Origin: CP2-2F sp034432555
GTDB taxonomy: Bacteria > Chloroflexota > Anaerolineae > Aggregatilineales > UBA2796
Direction: 5' to 3'
DNA: 64,000 nt
Assembly: GCA_034432555.1 (NCBI GenBank)
Contig: DAOUBW010000001.1
Location: 38,940-102,939 of the forward strand
Under the pieces are notes generated by a model. It was not told where the DNA came from, ran no database searches, and was given only the letters and a program-made list of their open reading frames with translations. The position numbers and the translations under genes were made by a program. This document shows, piece by piece, positions 15,529 to 26,100 of this stretch (the stretch's first letter is position 1; each line of letters opens with the position of its first letter).

Positions 15529-18366
15529 TTATTGGCGCGGCACGAAGGTTGGCGCTGCCTCCGGTGGGGGCAGTTGATCGCCAGCTGCCGTGCGCCAGTA
15601 GCCAGCAATCGGGCGGTCAGCCGCGATGCCGTAGATGAAGTCAAAGTCGGCAAAGCCGGTGTTGAGTGTGTTCCGCAAGTAGGTGATGCCGTTGGATGGA
15701 CGGAAGACACCAACGCCGTTCTTGCCGTTAAAGTTCCAGTCACCGGAGACTGGAACATCGCCCGTTGTGCCGAAGACAAAGGCAAAATCGGCAAAGATGA
15801 TGCCGTTGGTCACCTTCTGCGTCAGGTAGAACATGGCGCTGCTTGGGCGGTAGATGCCGGGCGAATGAACGCCATCGCCGTCCCAATCACCTGCTACGGG
15901 CATATCGCCGGGGTTGCCAAGCACCATGCCAAAATCGGCAAAGCCCGTCGTCAAGTTGTTCTTCAGGTAGAGGATGCCATTGGATGGGCGGTAAACGCCG
16001 ACGCCAAACTTGCCGTCACCGTCCCAGTCACCGGCCATAGGCAGATCATCAGGATTGCCCAGCACAAATGTATGGACGATAGGTGCGCCGGTAGTGTTGG
16101 CTTCTTTCAGGAAGAACACACCTGTGCTGCGACGGTAGATGCCGATAGTGCTGGTGCCGTCACCGTTCCAGTCGCCTGCGACGGGATAGTCATCAGGCGC
16201 ACCCAAAAGCGCCGAAATATCAGCGGGACCTGTAGTCAGGTTATTCCGCAGATAGAACTGCGTCTCGGATGGGCGGAAAACGCCGATACCGTGGAACAGG
16301 TTTGCATCGTGACGCAGCGTCAGGTGCAGGGTTTGGTTTGCCGTCAGGGCGGTGTTCCACTTACTGACTAGGATGTAGTACGTTACATCGGCGGTAGCGC
16401 TGAAAGTGACCTGTGATTGCAGCGTGCCTGTCACAAAGTCATCATTGCAGGCGAGCTGCGTCAGGCTGGACGGTGTGCCGGTGTAGACTGCCAAGACCGT
16501 ATCATAGGTCGAGCCAAGTGTAGAAACGGTAACGCTGCGACTGGAGTGCGGACGGTAGGTATACCAAACCGAGTTGCTAAAGGCTGATACACAGCTCATC
16601 GCTGGATCGCCTGTAGCGGTTGAGCCGAAGACTTCTTGGGTATTACGATAGAGCTTCAGGGCAGGCGAGATGCTGATCGCATTGGCGATTAGATCGTTGG
16701 AGAGCGCAATATGTGGTGGCAAATTCTGCGACATCCGCAGCGCACGGTAGGCATTCACACGCCCTGCGCCTGTAAACTGATCCCAGCCCGGATTGGTATC
16801 CGGCGTCATATCGTCGGCGCTCATCCGCAGCACGCGCCGCACCTCATCCGCCGTCAGACTATTGTTTACCGAGAGCATCAAGCCAACCACGCCGGCAGTG
16901 ATCGGCGAGGCAGCCGAAGTGCCGCCGAAGTAGGTGTAGTCACCCGACTCATAGCCCCAGCTGCCGGCAATATCCGTTGAGTTCGTCCGCATACCGGGCG
17001 CCGAAATATCCAGATCATAGCCGTAGTGGCTGCCCCAGTTTTGGAAGTTATCGCAAGCGGTGCCAGTCGGTGCTTTACGCAGATCGCACCAGTTAGAGGC
17101 ACCCACCGAGATCACGCGGTTGTAGCGCGCCGGGTAGATGATCGGGCTGGTGTTGCCATTTCCGGCTGAGGCAAGCATGATCACGCCCTTGCCGCCGCGT
17201 CCTGTCGTCGTGATGGTATTGATAACAGTCTCGGTGCTGGTGCTGGGCGAGCCACCGCCCCAGCTGTTGTTGATGACGGACGCGCCATTGTTGGCAGCAA
17301 AATTGAATGAGTCGTTGATTTGTGCGACGGTGACCGAAAAACTGCCATCAGGGTTTGGGTTGGAGAGCTTGATCGGCATGATGCGGCAGTTTGGGCAAAC
17401 GCCTGCTACGCCCAGACTGTTGTTAGTGCGGGCGCCGATCAAGCCGGCAACGCCTGTGCCGTGCGCGTGCCATGACTGCGCAGGTGATGGATCGTTATCG
17501 TTGTTAGCAAAGTCGTAGCCCGCCACAAACTGGCCTGTCAAATCGGGGTGAGCGAGGTCTACCCCATCATCTACCACCGCGATGATGATGCTGTTGCTGC
17601 CTTGCGAAATATCCCAGGCATCCACGGCGGCAATATCTGCGCCGGGAATGGCGCCCGTGAACTGACCGGTATTTTGCAAGTGCCACTGCGTATTGAACAG
17701 TGTATCGTTCGGCACGAAAAGCTGCTGCAAAAGCTGTAAGAAATCTGGCTCAGCAAAGACGACCATCCCGCTTTCGTGGTAGAAGTTTGCCATGTCTAGG
17801 GCATTTTTGCCGCTGCTGGCTGCCACTTCTAGCACGTAGGTGTTAGGCAACCAATCCACTTGGCGCACAACCGAGACGCCGTTTGCCAGATTGAATGTGG
17901 CACGGGCTTGCGGCGTTGTGCTGGCGGGGAATTGGGCGATGAACTGCTGCGTGGCAATTGCCAAGCCTTCCTGCACGGCAAAAACAGGGTTCACCCATTC
18001 AAAGGCGGCGGTTTGGGCGCGCAGATCGGCAATCGCCTGTGCCACCTGCTCGCTGCCACCTGCCTTAAGCGGCAGCAGCGCAATGTTGCGCGTGCCAGTT
18101 TCCCGTAGCGGAAGCCCTGCATCAATATTTGGGCTGGCAGCGGCGGCGGTTTGGCTGGCAAGCACTGCCTCACCGATATACTTCACAGCGACCCACTCGG
18201 TGGAGAGATCAAGTCCTAGTTTCTCATTATTATAGTAGTAATAGAACTGACCAACTTCAGCCGTTGGTTTTTTAGGGTCTTGTGCGCTGATCGGCACAAT
18301 GCCACTGGATATAAGTGCGATAACGAGTGCGGCTGTGAGAAAAGCGGTTAGACGAAAACGATTCAT
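15529..18366 (-). CDS. Secreted subtilisin-like serine protease (S8) with FG-GAP-like C-terminal repeats
   Basis: 945 residues. Signal peptide (about 1-29, ending near PISAQ), a propeptide-like region, then an S8 catalytic domain with Asp near 265 (VVDDGVDL), His near 302 (HAHGTGVAG) and Ser near 483 (GGTSAASP). A beta-sandwich (PPC-like, about 590-700) is followed by about five 45-50 residue repeats of the form FRPS...YLRN.LTTG.AD...LGNP.D.P.AGDWNGDG, resembling FG-GAP/VCBS Asp-rich repeats. The same tail ends the metalloprotease at 29286-32207. Start 18366 was chosen because it gives the signal peptide; upstream in-frame codons would run into the promoter region. Role: extracellular protein degradation. 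Confidence 0.88.
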   Translation of the reverse strand: MNRFRLTAFLTAALVIALISSGIVPISAQDPKKPTAEVGQFYYYYNNEKLGLDLSTEWVAVKYIGEAVLASQTAAAASPNIDAGLPLRETGTRNIALLPLKAGGSEQVAQAIADLRAQTAAFEWVNPVFAVQEGLAIATQQFIAQFPASTTPQARATFNLANGVSVVRQVDWLPNTYVLEVAASSGKNALDMANFYHESGMVVFAEPDFLQLLQQLFVPNDTLFNTQWHLQNTGQFTGAIPGADIAAVDAWDISQGSNSIIIAVVDDGVDLAHPDLTGQFVAGYDFANNDNDPSPAQSWHAHGTGVAGLIGARTNNSLGVAGVCPNCRIMPIKLSNPNPDGSFSVTVAQINDSFNFAANNGASVINNSWGGGSPSTSTETVINTITTTGRGGKGVIMLASAGNGNTSPIIYPARYNRVISVGASNWCDLRKAPTGTACDNFQNWGSHYGYDLDISAPGMRTNSTDIAGSWGYESGDYTYFGGTSAASPITAGVVGLMLSVNNSLTADEVRRVLRMSADDMTPDTNPGWDQFTGAGRVNAYRALRMSQNLPPHIALSNDLIANAISISPALKLYRNTQEVFGSTATGDPAMSCVSAFSNSVWYTYRPHSSRSVTVSTLGSTYDTVLAVYTGTPSSLTQLACNDDFVTGTLQSQVTFSATADVTYYILVSKWNTALTANQTLHLTLRHDANLFHGIGVFRPSETQFYLRNNLTTGPADISALLGAPDDYPVAGDWNGDGTSTIGIYRRSTGVFFLKEANTTGAPIVHTFVLGNPDDLPMAGDWDGDGKFGVGVYRPSNGILYLKNNLTTGFADFGMVLGNPGDMPVAGDWDGDGVHSPGIYRPSSAMFYLTQKVTNGIIFADFAFVFGTTGDVPVSGDWNFNGKNGVGVFRPSNGITYLRNTLNTGFADFDFIYGIAADRPIAGYWRTAAGDQLPPPEAAPTFVPRQ

Positions 18367-18427
18367 AGAAGCAAGCCTTTGCGAAAAACACCGAAAACAA
18401 GCGCCTTCAAAGCGCTGTACCCATTGG

Positions 18428-18456
18428 CTATAACATAGAATATGCCCTGCTGTCAA
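18428..18456 (-). promoter_or_regulatory. Sigma-70-like promoter of the subtilase gene
   Basis: On the minus strand TTGACA (18456-18451) and TTATAG (18433-18428) are separated by 17 bases. Transcription would start near 18421, about 55 bases before the chosen ATG at 18366. This supports the shorter start over the longer open frame extending to 18537. Confidence 0.6.
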
Positions 18457-18504
18457 GGAATATGGCATACCTGCTAAATGCCCATGCTGTGATACAATAA
18501 CGTC

Positions 18505-19644
18505 ATGCGTATCTTGATAGCCTCTGGCATTTTTCACCCCGATTCAGGCGGACCCGCGACCTATCTGCACAGCCTATTGCCCGCTTTGCAGGCGTGTGGC
18601 TATACCTTTCACGTCCTGACCTATGGCGACGCACCGACTGACGGCTATCCCTACCCGGTGGAGCGTATTTCGTTCAAGCAGAGCGCGCTGCGCCGTTGGC
18701 GTGCTTATGCGCGCCGCTACGCCGAACTTGCCACCCAAGTTGATCTGATTTATGTGAACACGCTGGGCTTGCCGCGCCCAAAAATCGCCAAGCCAACTGC
18801 CCTGAAGATTGTGGGCGATTATGCTTGGGAACGCGCCTTGCACCGCCGTTGGATCGCCGCCGATACCGATCTGGATGCCTTCCAGAAGCGGCGTGATCTG
18901 CCGCATGTGGCATGGTTCAAGGCGCGCCGCGCCTATGAGTCGTGCATCGCTGATCAGGTCATTGTGCCAAGCGAGCATCTACGCCGTTTAGTGCTTGGTT
19001 GGGGCGTTCTGCCTGAGCGTGTTAAGGTCATCTACAATGCCCTTGAGCCAACGCTGCACACACCTGCTGAATCTCAAGCGGAAGCACGCGCTGCGCTCGG
19101 CTGGCAACCTGAAGGACGCTATCTGCTCAGCGTTGGGCGGCTGATCGCGCTTAAGGGCGTCCAATACCTGATCCAAGCGCTGGATGCTGTGCCAGAAGTG
19201 CGGCTGATTGTGGCGGGTGACGGCGATTGGCTGCCGAAGCTGCGTGCGCTTGCCGAATCGTGCGGTGTAGCGGAGCGTGTGCAGTTTGTGGGCAAGCTGC
19301 CCCATGCTAAAATTCCGCTGTTGATGCGCGCCGCGGACTATCTGGCGCTCTATTCCAGCACAGAAGGGCTTTCACATACGCTCTTGGAGGCACTGCACGT
19401 CGGCACACCGGTGATCGCTAGCGCACGCGGCGGCAACCCTGAAGTCGTGCAGGATGGTGTGAACGGCTTGCTGGTGCCGCACCCTAATTTGCCCGCTTTG
19501 CGTGCCGTGCTCCAACACGCCTTCAGCGCTGATGTGCGCGCCACGCTTGCTGCCAATAGCAGCGTTGGTATGGCGCGTTTTGCATGGCAGCCCATGGTTG
19601 CCCAAACCGACGCCGCTTTGCGCGCTCTGTTGGAGAGACACTGA
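18505..19644 (+). CDS. Glycosyltransferase family 4
   Basis: 379 residues with the GT-B layout of family 4: N-terminal acceptor domain opening MRILIASGIFHPDSGG, C-terminal nucleotide-sugar domain with SVGRLIALKGVQYLI and the donor-binding ALYSSTEGLSHTLLEAL segment containing the E-x7-E-type pair. It transfers a sugar from an NDP (or lipid) donor; the linkage cannot be read from sequence. First of four GT4 genes that overlap or nearly overlap, typical of an exopolysaccharide or surface glycolipid cassette. A TACAAT at 18493-18498 sits only 6 bases before the ATG, so the message may be leaderless, though no clear -35 box is seen. Confidence 0.88.
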   Translation: MRILIASGIFHPDSGGPATYLHSLLPALQACGYTFHVLTYGDAPTDGYPYPVERISFKQSALRRWRAYARRYAELATQVDLIYVNTLGLPRPKIAKPTALKIVGDYAWERALHRRWIAADTDLDAFQKRRDLPHVAWFKARRAYESCIADQVIVPSEHLRRLVLGWGVLPERVKVIYNALEPTLHTPAESQAEARAALGWQPEGRYLLSVGRLIALKGVQYLIQALDAVPEVRLIVAGDGDWLPKLRALAESCGVAERVQFVGKLPHAKIPLLMRAADYLALYSSTEGLSHTLLEALHVGTPVIASARGGNPEVVQDGVNGLLVPHPNLPALRAVLQHAFSADVRATLAANSSVGMARFAWQPMVAQTDAALRALLERH

Positions 19645-20894
19645 TGTTTTCACAATCGGCTGAGTGGGAAACACCCGCCCGCACCTTTGAGCGGCAACTC
19701 CGCAAGAACATAGGAATCCTAATGCACGTTTTGATGATTGGTACAGATACCACGCTGCTCACCGGCACTATTGATAACACGCTTGAGCGCCACGAAGACT
19801 ATGCGTTGCGCGCTGATGGGCAGATCAGCATTGTGTTGTGCAACCGCAAACAGGCAGACCGCCCACTGGCACCCTACCGATCCGAACGGCTGTTGGTGCA
19901 GCCCACCGAGTCACGCGGCTATGCCGACTACATCCCGTCGGGCGTGCGCTTAGGCATGGCACGCCACGCCGAACAGCCTGTAGATGTCATCACCAGCCAA
20001 GACCCTTTCCTCACGGCGTTGGTTGGTTTGCGCTTGCGCGCCAAAACGCGCCGCCCGCTGATCGTGCAGGACTTCTCTTGCTTTGTGAGCAGCCCTTATT
20101 TTCTGCGCGAACGCCCGCGCAACCGCCTATTGCGCCTGATGGCACGTTTTACGCTGCCGCGTGCCGATGCTGTGCGCGTGCTGAACAAGCGTGAGCGCCT
20201 CGCCTGTATTCGCTTGGGCGTGAAACCAGCCCGTGTGTGCCTTGCGCCCATCGTGACGCATATTGATCCCTTTGCCACGCCCGCCGATCCTGAGCAGGTG
20301 GCAGTTTGGCGGCAGCGGCTCGATCTGCCCGAAGGCACACCGATTGTGTTATGGGTGGGACGTCCGGTCACCTTCAAGAATCTGCCGATGCTCTTGCAGG
20401 CATTCAAGCGCGTTCACAGTGCCATGCCGCAAACGCGCTTTGTGATTGCAGGCGATATGGAAGGCTCAAATATCATTGGGCAGGCAGCCGCCTATGGCTT
20501 GCAGGAAGTCACCCGCTTTCCCGGCGCCGTGCAGTACGCCGATCTGCCGCCGCTCTATCAGATTGCCAGCGTTTACGCGCTCTCCAGCAATTATGAAGGC
20601 TTAGGGCGCGTGCTGTTGGAAGCCGCTGCTGCAAAAGTGCCGTTAGTCAGTACGGCGAATGAGGGCGCCTCAGACATTATCGCGCACGGCATCACCGGCT
20701 ACCTGACGCCCATCGGTGACCCTGACAAGCTGGCAGAGTCGATCCTTGCTGTGTTGCAGCATCCCGTGCGCGCCAAACAGATGGCGGAGCGCGCTCATCA
20801 ATATGTGATGAACCACTTTGCGCCTGAAACGCTCACAGCGCGTTGGGTAAACATGTGGAGTCGCGTTGGGCAAGGGCTTTCGCCGTGCGAATAG
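19644..20894 (+). CDS. Glycosyltransferase family 4
   Basis: 416 residues from the ATG that overlaps the previous stop (TGATG) and has GGAGAG upstream. A second candidate, ATG 19722, is preceded by AGGA and begins MHVLMIGTD, which looks like the canonical first beta strand, so the true protein may be 26 residues shorter. The C-terminal donor domain shows VLWVGRPVTFKNL and YALSSNYEGLGRVLLEAA, as expected in GT4. It belongs to the same operon as the flanking glycosyltransferases; donor and acceptor are unknown. Confidence 0.87.
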   Translation: MFSQSAEWETPARTFERQLRKNIGILMHVLMIGTDTTLLTGTIDNTLERHEDYALRADGQISIVLCNRKQADRPLAPYRSERLLVQPTESRGYADYIPSGVRLGMARHAEQPVDVITSQDPFLTALVGLRLRAKTRRPLIVQDFSCFVSSPYFLRERPRNRLLRLMARFTLPRADAVRVLNKRERLACIRLGVKPARVCLAPIVTHIDPFATPADPEQVAVWRQRLDLPEGTPIVLWVGRPVTFKNLPMLLQAFKRVHSAMPQTRFVIAGDMEGSNIIGQAAAYGLQEVTRFPGAVQYADLPPLYQIASVYALSSNYEGLGRVLLEAAAAKVPLVSTANEGASDIIAHGITGYLTPIGDPDKLAESILAVLQHPVRAKQMAERAHQYVMNHFAPETLTARWVNMWSRVGQGLSPCE

Positions 20895-21934
20895 GCATGG
20901 TCACGCAGCAAGCTGATCCTGCTGACCCGCTGTTAGGCTTCACCGTCGGTTGGATAGCGGCACTTGCTGCTCGCCTTGAGGCGCTGCATCTGATCACACT
21001 GGAAGCACCGCGCTGCGCCTTGCCGCCCAACGTTCAGGCTGCCGATATGGGCAAGGGACGCGGCAAACTGCGAATGGCGCTGCGCTATTGGGCGCACTTG
21101 CGGCGCATTTTGCCAAAGATTGATGTGCTGTTCTGCCACATGGTGCCGCGCTATGCATGGTTAGCGGCGCCGTTGGCGCGCCTGCACCGCACACCAATTG
21201 TGCTGTGGTATACGCATCGGCACGCAGGTGCAGAGCTGCGCGCCGCGCACGCCATCTCGGCGGCAGTCGTCACCGCCGACCTGAGCAGCTTTCCACTGAA
21301 AAGTGAGAAAGTACATGCGCTTGGGCATGGCATCAACATAGACGTTTTCGCGCCCGATCCAGCTATCCTGCCCGACTCGCCGCCCCTGATTGTGCAGGTG
21401 GCGCGCCTAACGGCAATCAAGCATCAGGCGACGCTCATCCGCGCTTCAGCACAGATCAACGCAGCCCACCACATCGCGCTAATCGGCGGCGTGCCACACG
21501 GACATCCTGCCGCCTACGTCGACTCGCTACGCCAATTAGCAACTGATCTCGGTATGGCGGATCGCGTTCACTTCACAGGTGCGCTGCCGCACTCTGAAGT
21601 TGTGCGGTGGTATCAGCGGGCAAGCCTTGCCGTCAACCTGAGTCCACGTGGTTTGTTCGATAAAGCGGCGCTCGAATCCATGCTGTGCGGCGTGCCAACA
21701 GTTGTTAGCAATGCTGCCTTTGATGATTTGTTGGCAGATCAGGCGAATGCTTTACGGATCAGCGCGCCGGACGATGTGGATAGCCTAGCGCGCCAGTTAG
21801 AAGTGTTGCTCCGCACCGATGCAACGCAACGGCAGGCACTTGGTGCTGCGTTGCGCCAGCGTGTGGCAGCCGTCCACAGTTTGGAAGGCTTGGCAGACCG
21901 CTTGGTAGCACTCTTTGAGGAAGTTTCGTGGTGA
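20885..21934 (+). CDS. Glycosyltransferase family 4
   Basis: 349 residues if translation starts at GTG 20885 (MRIGMVTQQ), overlapping the previous gene by 10 bases with AGGG upstream; ATG 20897 is the alternative. GT-B architecture: N-terminal domain with a conserved YTHRHAG segment, central HALGHGINIDVF, and donor domain with VARLTAIKHQATLI, then NLSPRGLFDKAALESM, where the usual E-x7-E motif is altered (the first Glu position reads as Asp/Lys). It is part of the four-gene cassette. Family certain; sugar specificity unknown. Confidence 0.85.
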   Translation: MRIGMVTQQADPADPLLGFTVGWIAALAARLEALHLITLEAPRCALPPNVQAADMGKGRGKLRMALRYWAHLRRILPKIDVLFCHMVPRYAWLAAPLARLHRTPIVLWYTHRHAGAELRAAHAISAAVVTADLSSFPLKSEKVHALGHGINIDVFAPDPAILPDSPPLIVQVARLTAIKHQATLIRASAQINAAHHIALIGGVPHGHPAAYVDSLRQLATDLGMADRVHFTGALPHSEVVRWYQRASLAVNLSPRGLFDKAALESMLCGVPTVVSNAAFDDLLADQANALRISAPDDVDSLARQLEVLLRTDATQRQALGAALRQRVAAVHSLEGLADRLVALFEEVSW

Positions 21935-23100
21935 AAGTGTTCTATCTAGCAAATATCCGAATGCCAACCGAGAAGGCGCATGGCTTGCAGATCATGCAGA
22001 ACTGCGAGGCGTTTGCCCAAAACGGCGCACGAGTGACGCTCTACGTGGCGCAGCGCGTGAATACGCCCGAATTGCGCGCCGTGCGCGATGTCCATGCCCA
22101 TTATGGCGTTGCGCCCAATTTCGCTGTGCGCCGCCTGCCATGCCTCGATCTGTTTATTTTGGGGCGCGCCCAGCAGTTTGTCTTTGGCATTCAAGCAGCC
22201 ACTTACACCCTCGTGCTGCTCATCCTGATGTGCTTTCGGCACGCTGAGGTCTACTACAGCCGCGATGTGCTAACATTGGTCGCGCTCAGCCTGATCAAGC
22301 CGCGCCGCCGCTTGGTCTATGAGGCGCACGCCCTCTCCAAGTCGCGCTTGGGCAAATGGCTGCAAGGGCTGTGTGTGCGGCGTGTTGGCTTGGTGGTGGC
22401 GATCACGGGGCATTTGGCAGAACAACTCCAAAAGCGCGGCGCACAGCACATAATTGTTGAGCATGACGGCTTTCGCGCCGAACGCTTTGCCGATCTGCCA
22501 AGCCAAAGCACAGCCCGCCAAGCACACAATCTGCCAGAGGCAGCCTTCATCGTTGGTTACGTCGGCAGGCTGCACACAATGAGTATGTCTAAGGGCGTGG
22601 ACGTGCTGATTGACGCCATCGCCGAAAGCGGCTGCCCGATCAGCCTGTGTTTGGTTGGCGGTCCCGACGGCATGGCAGCGCAATTGCGCGAACGGTGGCG
22701 GGCTCACAGGCTGCCGACGGCGGGCTTTTTGTATGCAGGGCAAGTGCCGCCGCCGCAAGTGCCAAGCTATATCGCCACCTTTGATGTATGCGCGCTGCCG
22801 CTGCCCTTCACCGAGCATTTTGCCTATTACGCCTCGCCACTGAAATTGTTTGAGTATATGTGTGTGGGCAAGCCGATCCTTGCCAGCGATCTGCCTGCCA
22901 TTGCGGAGGTGGTGCGCCATGAAGAATCGGCGCTGCTGTGCGCGCCTGATGATCGCGTGGCATTCAGTGCGGCGTTGAGGCGTCTTTTTGAGGATGAGGC
23001 ACTGCGCGCTCGGCTTGGCACGGCTGCCAAAACCGAGAGCGCACATTATGCATGGACGGCGCGTGCGGCGCGCATTCTAGACACCGCACGCAGCCGCTAA
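21928..23100 (+). CDS. Glycosyltransferase family 4
   Basis: 390 residues. Two adjacent GTG codons (21928, 21931) can start it; both overlap the preceding gene by a few bases. The N terminus (VFYLANIRMPTEKAHGLQ) resembles WcaI/PimB-like GT4 proteins, with the EAHALSKSR segment typical of those enzymes and the donor-domain motif LKLFEYMCVGKPILASD. A hydrophobic stretch near 85-105 may associate it with the membrane. Last gene of the cassette; it ends 7 bases from the convergent pullulanase gene without a visible hairpin. Confidence 0.87.
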   Translation: MVKVFYLANIRMPTEKAHGLQIMQNCEAFAQNGARVTLYVAQRVNTPELRAVRDVHAHYGVAPNFAVRRLPCLDLFILGRAQQFVFGIQAATYTLVLLILMCFRHAEVYYSRDVLTLVALSLIKPRRRLVYEAHALSKSRLGKWLQGLCVRRVGLVVAITGHLAEQLQKRGAQHIIVEHDGFRAERFADLPSQSTARQAHNLPEAAFIVGYVGRLHTMSMSKGVDVLIDAIAESGCPISLCLVGGPDGMAAQLRERWRAHRLPTAGFLYAGQVPPPQVPSYIATFDVCALPLPFTEHFAYYASPLKLFEYMCVGKPILASDLPAIAEVVRHEESALLCAPDDRVAFSAALRRLFEDEALRARLGTAAKTESAHYAWTARAARILDTARSR

Positions 23101-23107
23101 GCGGAAC

Positions 23108-26100
23108 TTACTGGCGCACCACAAAGACTGCGGCGCTGATGCGCGGCACACTGAAGCTGCCCGTGGCGGAATCAAAGCTGGCGGTCTTGATCAGGTCATC
23201 GCCGCCGTTTGCCTGCACAGGATGCAGTTCAAGCGCCATGCCTTGCAGCGCTTCCACCGTGAAGGTGCGCCCTTCAGGCGCGTTGTTGAACAGCACCACG
23301 ATGAAAGTGTGGTTCGGATCAAGGTCTTCACCTTCCATATCCGAAAGGCTCATCACGATCAAGCCCGGCACCTGATCAGCGCCCGTGTTGTGGAAGGCAA
23401 GGCGCGCTTGCACATCCTCAGCCGTGCGTAAGCGGAACAGCGGCGATCCACTGCGGATTTGCAGCAGTTCCTTAAAGCGCTCGTGTGCGGCGCGCATGTC
23501 GTCAGGGGCTGGCTTCAGGTCTGGGTTGCCCAACAACGGACGCATCACATCCCACATATCCTGATTCTTATCAGCAATGGGCAGTCCCTTGCCCCAGTTG
23601 GTCGTCTCAAACGTCCAATCAATGGCATTGAACCAATCACCGCTGTTGTAGGAGTCGCGGTCAAGCGATTTGGAGCGCAGCATATCATCACCGGCGTGGA
23701 AGAACGGCACACCTTGCGAGAACATGACCAGCGAGAGCGCCAGCGTGTTCATACGGACGCGATCTGCCATGCTGGTATTGAGCGGCGCTTTGTACTGGAT
23801 CAGGTCGAAGATCGTCTCGTTATCGTGCTTGCTGGCGTAGACGATATTCTCTTGTGGATCGCGGGTGTAGCCGGCTGGCTGCCCGTTGTACAGCACTTGG
23901 CGACCTGTCACCTCTCTGCCCTGCGCGCTTGTGAAGCTGAAGTCACGCAGGTTGCCCGCCAAACCGACCCGAATATGATCGGAGAAGAGCAGCAAGCGGC
24001 GCAACTGATCCTCACGCGAAGTCTGATCAACATCGTTCGGGTTGGTGTACAGTCCGCTGGAGAAGCCCTGACGGTCACGGTCACCGAAGGGGCTACCGCC
24101 GCGAATAGCGTCACGGATGCGGTCATTAAAGGTGCCAATGCCCGTGCCGCCGACGTTAAGCTGTGTTGCGTTGATGCCGCGTGCGTTATCTGCCACTTCA
24201 CCGAAGTTCCAGCCTTCGCCATAGACGTAGATTGCCTTGCCATCAATGCCGTGTTCTTCAAGAGTCAGTGCATCAAGTGCCGCGCGCACATTACGCATGT
24301 TCGCCAGCATGTGGTGACCCATCAGATCGAAGCGGAAGGCGTCGATCTTATAATGCGTCGCCCAGAAGATGATCGAATCGATCATCAGGCGTTCCATCAT
24401 GGCGTGTTCGGTGGCGGTGTTCGGGCAACAGGTGGAGGTTTCCACGCGCCCGCTATCGTTCAGGCGGTGATAGTAGCCCGGCACGATCTTATCCAGCACG
24501 CTCTTGGCGTCTTGCCCGGCAGCGTTGGTGTGGTTATAGACGACATCCATCACGACGCGCAAGCCAAGATTGTTGATGCCTTGCACCATCTGGCGCACCT
24601 CATAGATGCGTCCTGCGCCATCGGCATTCACGGCGTAGCTACCTTCTGGCACGTTGTAGTGGAACGGATCGTAGCCCCAGTTGAAGCCGTCCTGATCGCG
24701 GGTGGCGTTGATGATCGCCTGCTGCTGATCAGAATCAGGTGGGAACTGTGCGAGTTCGTTGTAGTCAGGGTTGACCTGTTTATTGCGGTCTTCCTCAATG
24801 GTGGCAAGGTCAAAGAAGGGCAGCAAGTGTAGGTGCGTCAGCCCTGCCTCTTGGAGCGCCTTCAAGTGCTTCATGCCGTTATAGTCAGGGTTGGTGAAGG
24901 CGAGGTAGGTGCCGTTTTCTGGCTCCGGCACGCTGAAATCAATAATGCTGAAATCGCGGATGTGCAGCTCGTAGACGATAATATCCTCAGGGGCAGCTAA
25001 GGGCGGCTTTTGCAAAGTCTGCCAGCCTTCGGGCATAAGCGCAGGGTCATACATATCCACAATCTGGCTGCGCGTGCTGTTGATGGCAAGGCTGACCGAG
25101 TACGGATCGGTAACGATGTTGCGCTCCACTTTGCGCGTGCTTGGCACATAGACCTCTACCTCATACAGGTAGAACTTGTTCAGCCAGTCACCTTCGCCCA
25201 AATACGTCCAGACGCCTTGTGCGGCGTCGTTTTCCATAGCGTAGGTGGTGCTGGTTGTCTCAGGATTGCTATCCTCAAAGATGTGCAGCGTCACCGAGCG
25301 TGCCGTTGGTGCCCATAGCGCAAAGAAGGGCAAACCGCTATCTGGGACAGTGACGCCCAGCGTGCCGCCATAGGTGTAAAGATCATCTAGCACGCCGGGA
25401 ATCTGCACGCCAGTCGCGTCAAGCAGCGCACCGTCGGCATCCACCGCCGAGAGCGCCAACTGTCCCTTGAGGATGTCTGGCACTTGCGCGCCAAATTCAG
25501 GCGGCAATTGGAGCGAATAGCTGTTGGTGAGGTGTGGGAACTTGCGCGTAACCTTCGAGTCAACGCCGATCACATACTTGAGTTCGACTGACTCGCCGCC
25601 CACAACCTGATTGTTCTCTAGGCGCATACCGCCATCCATCGCGTAGTGCAGGCGGAAAGTGCTGCGGCGTGGATCGGGCGTCTTGGCGTTCCACACGAAT
25701 AGATCGCGCAGCACCCAATGGGCGCTGGCAGTGTTTAGGTCGCCTTTGGGTGCGCCCTCAACTTCAATGCTCATCACTTTGGTCTCGGAATCCCAGATAA
25801 AGGCGATCTCTTTGCCGATGGAAGTGAAGCCAATATTGGCGCCATCGCGTGCGCCGCGTGCGCCATAATTCTCTGCCCAGCTCAGGTTGACAGCAACCTT
25901 CGCCTCATAAGCGCCTTCGGGAATGGCGCTGGTGACGTACATATACTTGCCATCACCGTCAGGGTCTTGCAGCACGGTGCGTAGGCAGCTTGGCATCCAA
26001 TCACCAGGGCAGCCTACTTCGCTCTGAAAGCTGCCCGGCACGTTGGCAAGGATCGAATTCACGTTGTCTGAGACCCAGTTGGTCTGGCGGCTGTAGAAGA

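Noticed and set aside
15529..18537. Longer start for the subtilase, beginning at 18537
   Set aside because: It would place 57 residues before a good signal peptide and run over the subtilase promoter and the divergent glycosyltransferase start.
23459..24832. Long open frame (457 codons) antisense to the pullulanase
   Set aside because: It is a frame shadow in G/C-rich coding DNA; the opposite strand carries an unambiguous GH13 enzyme.
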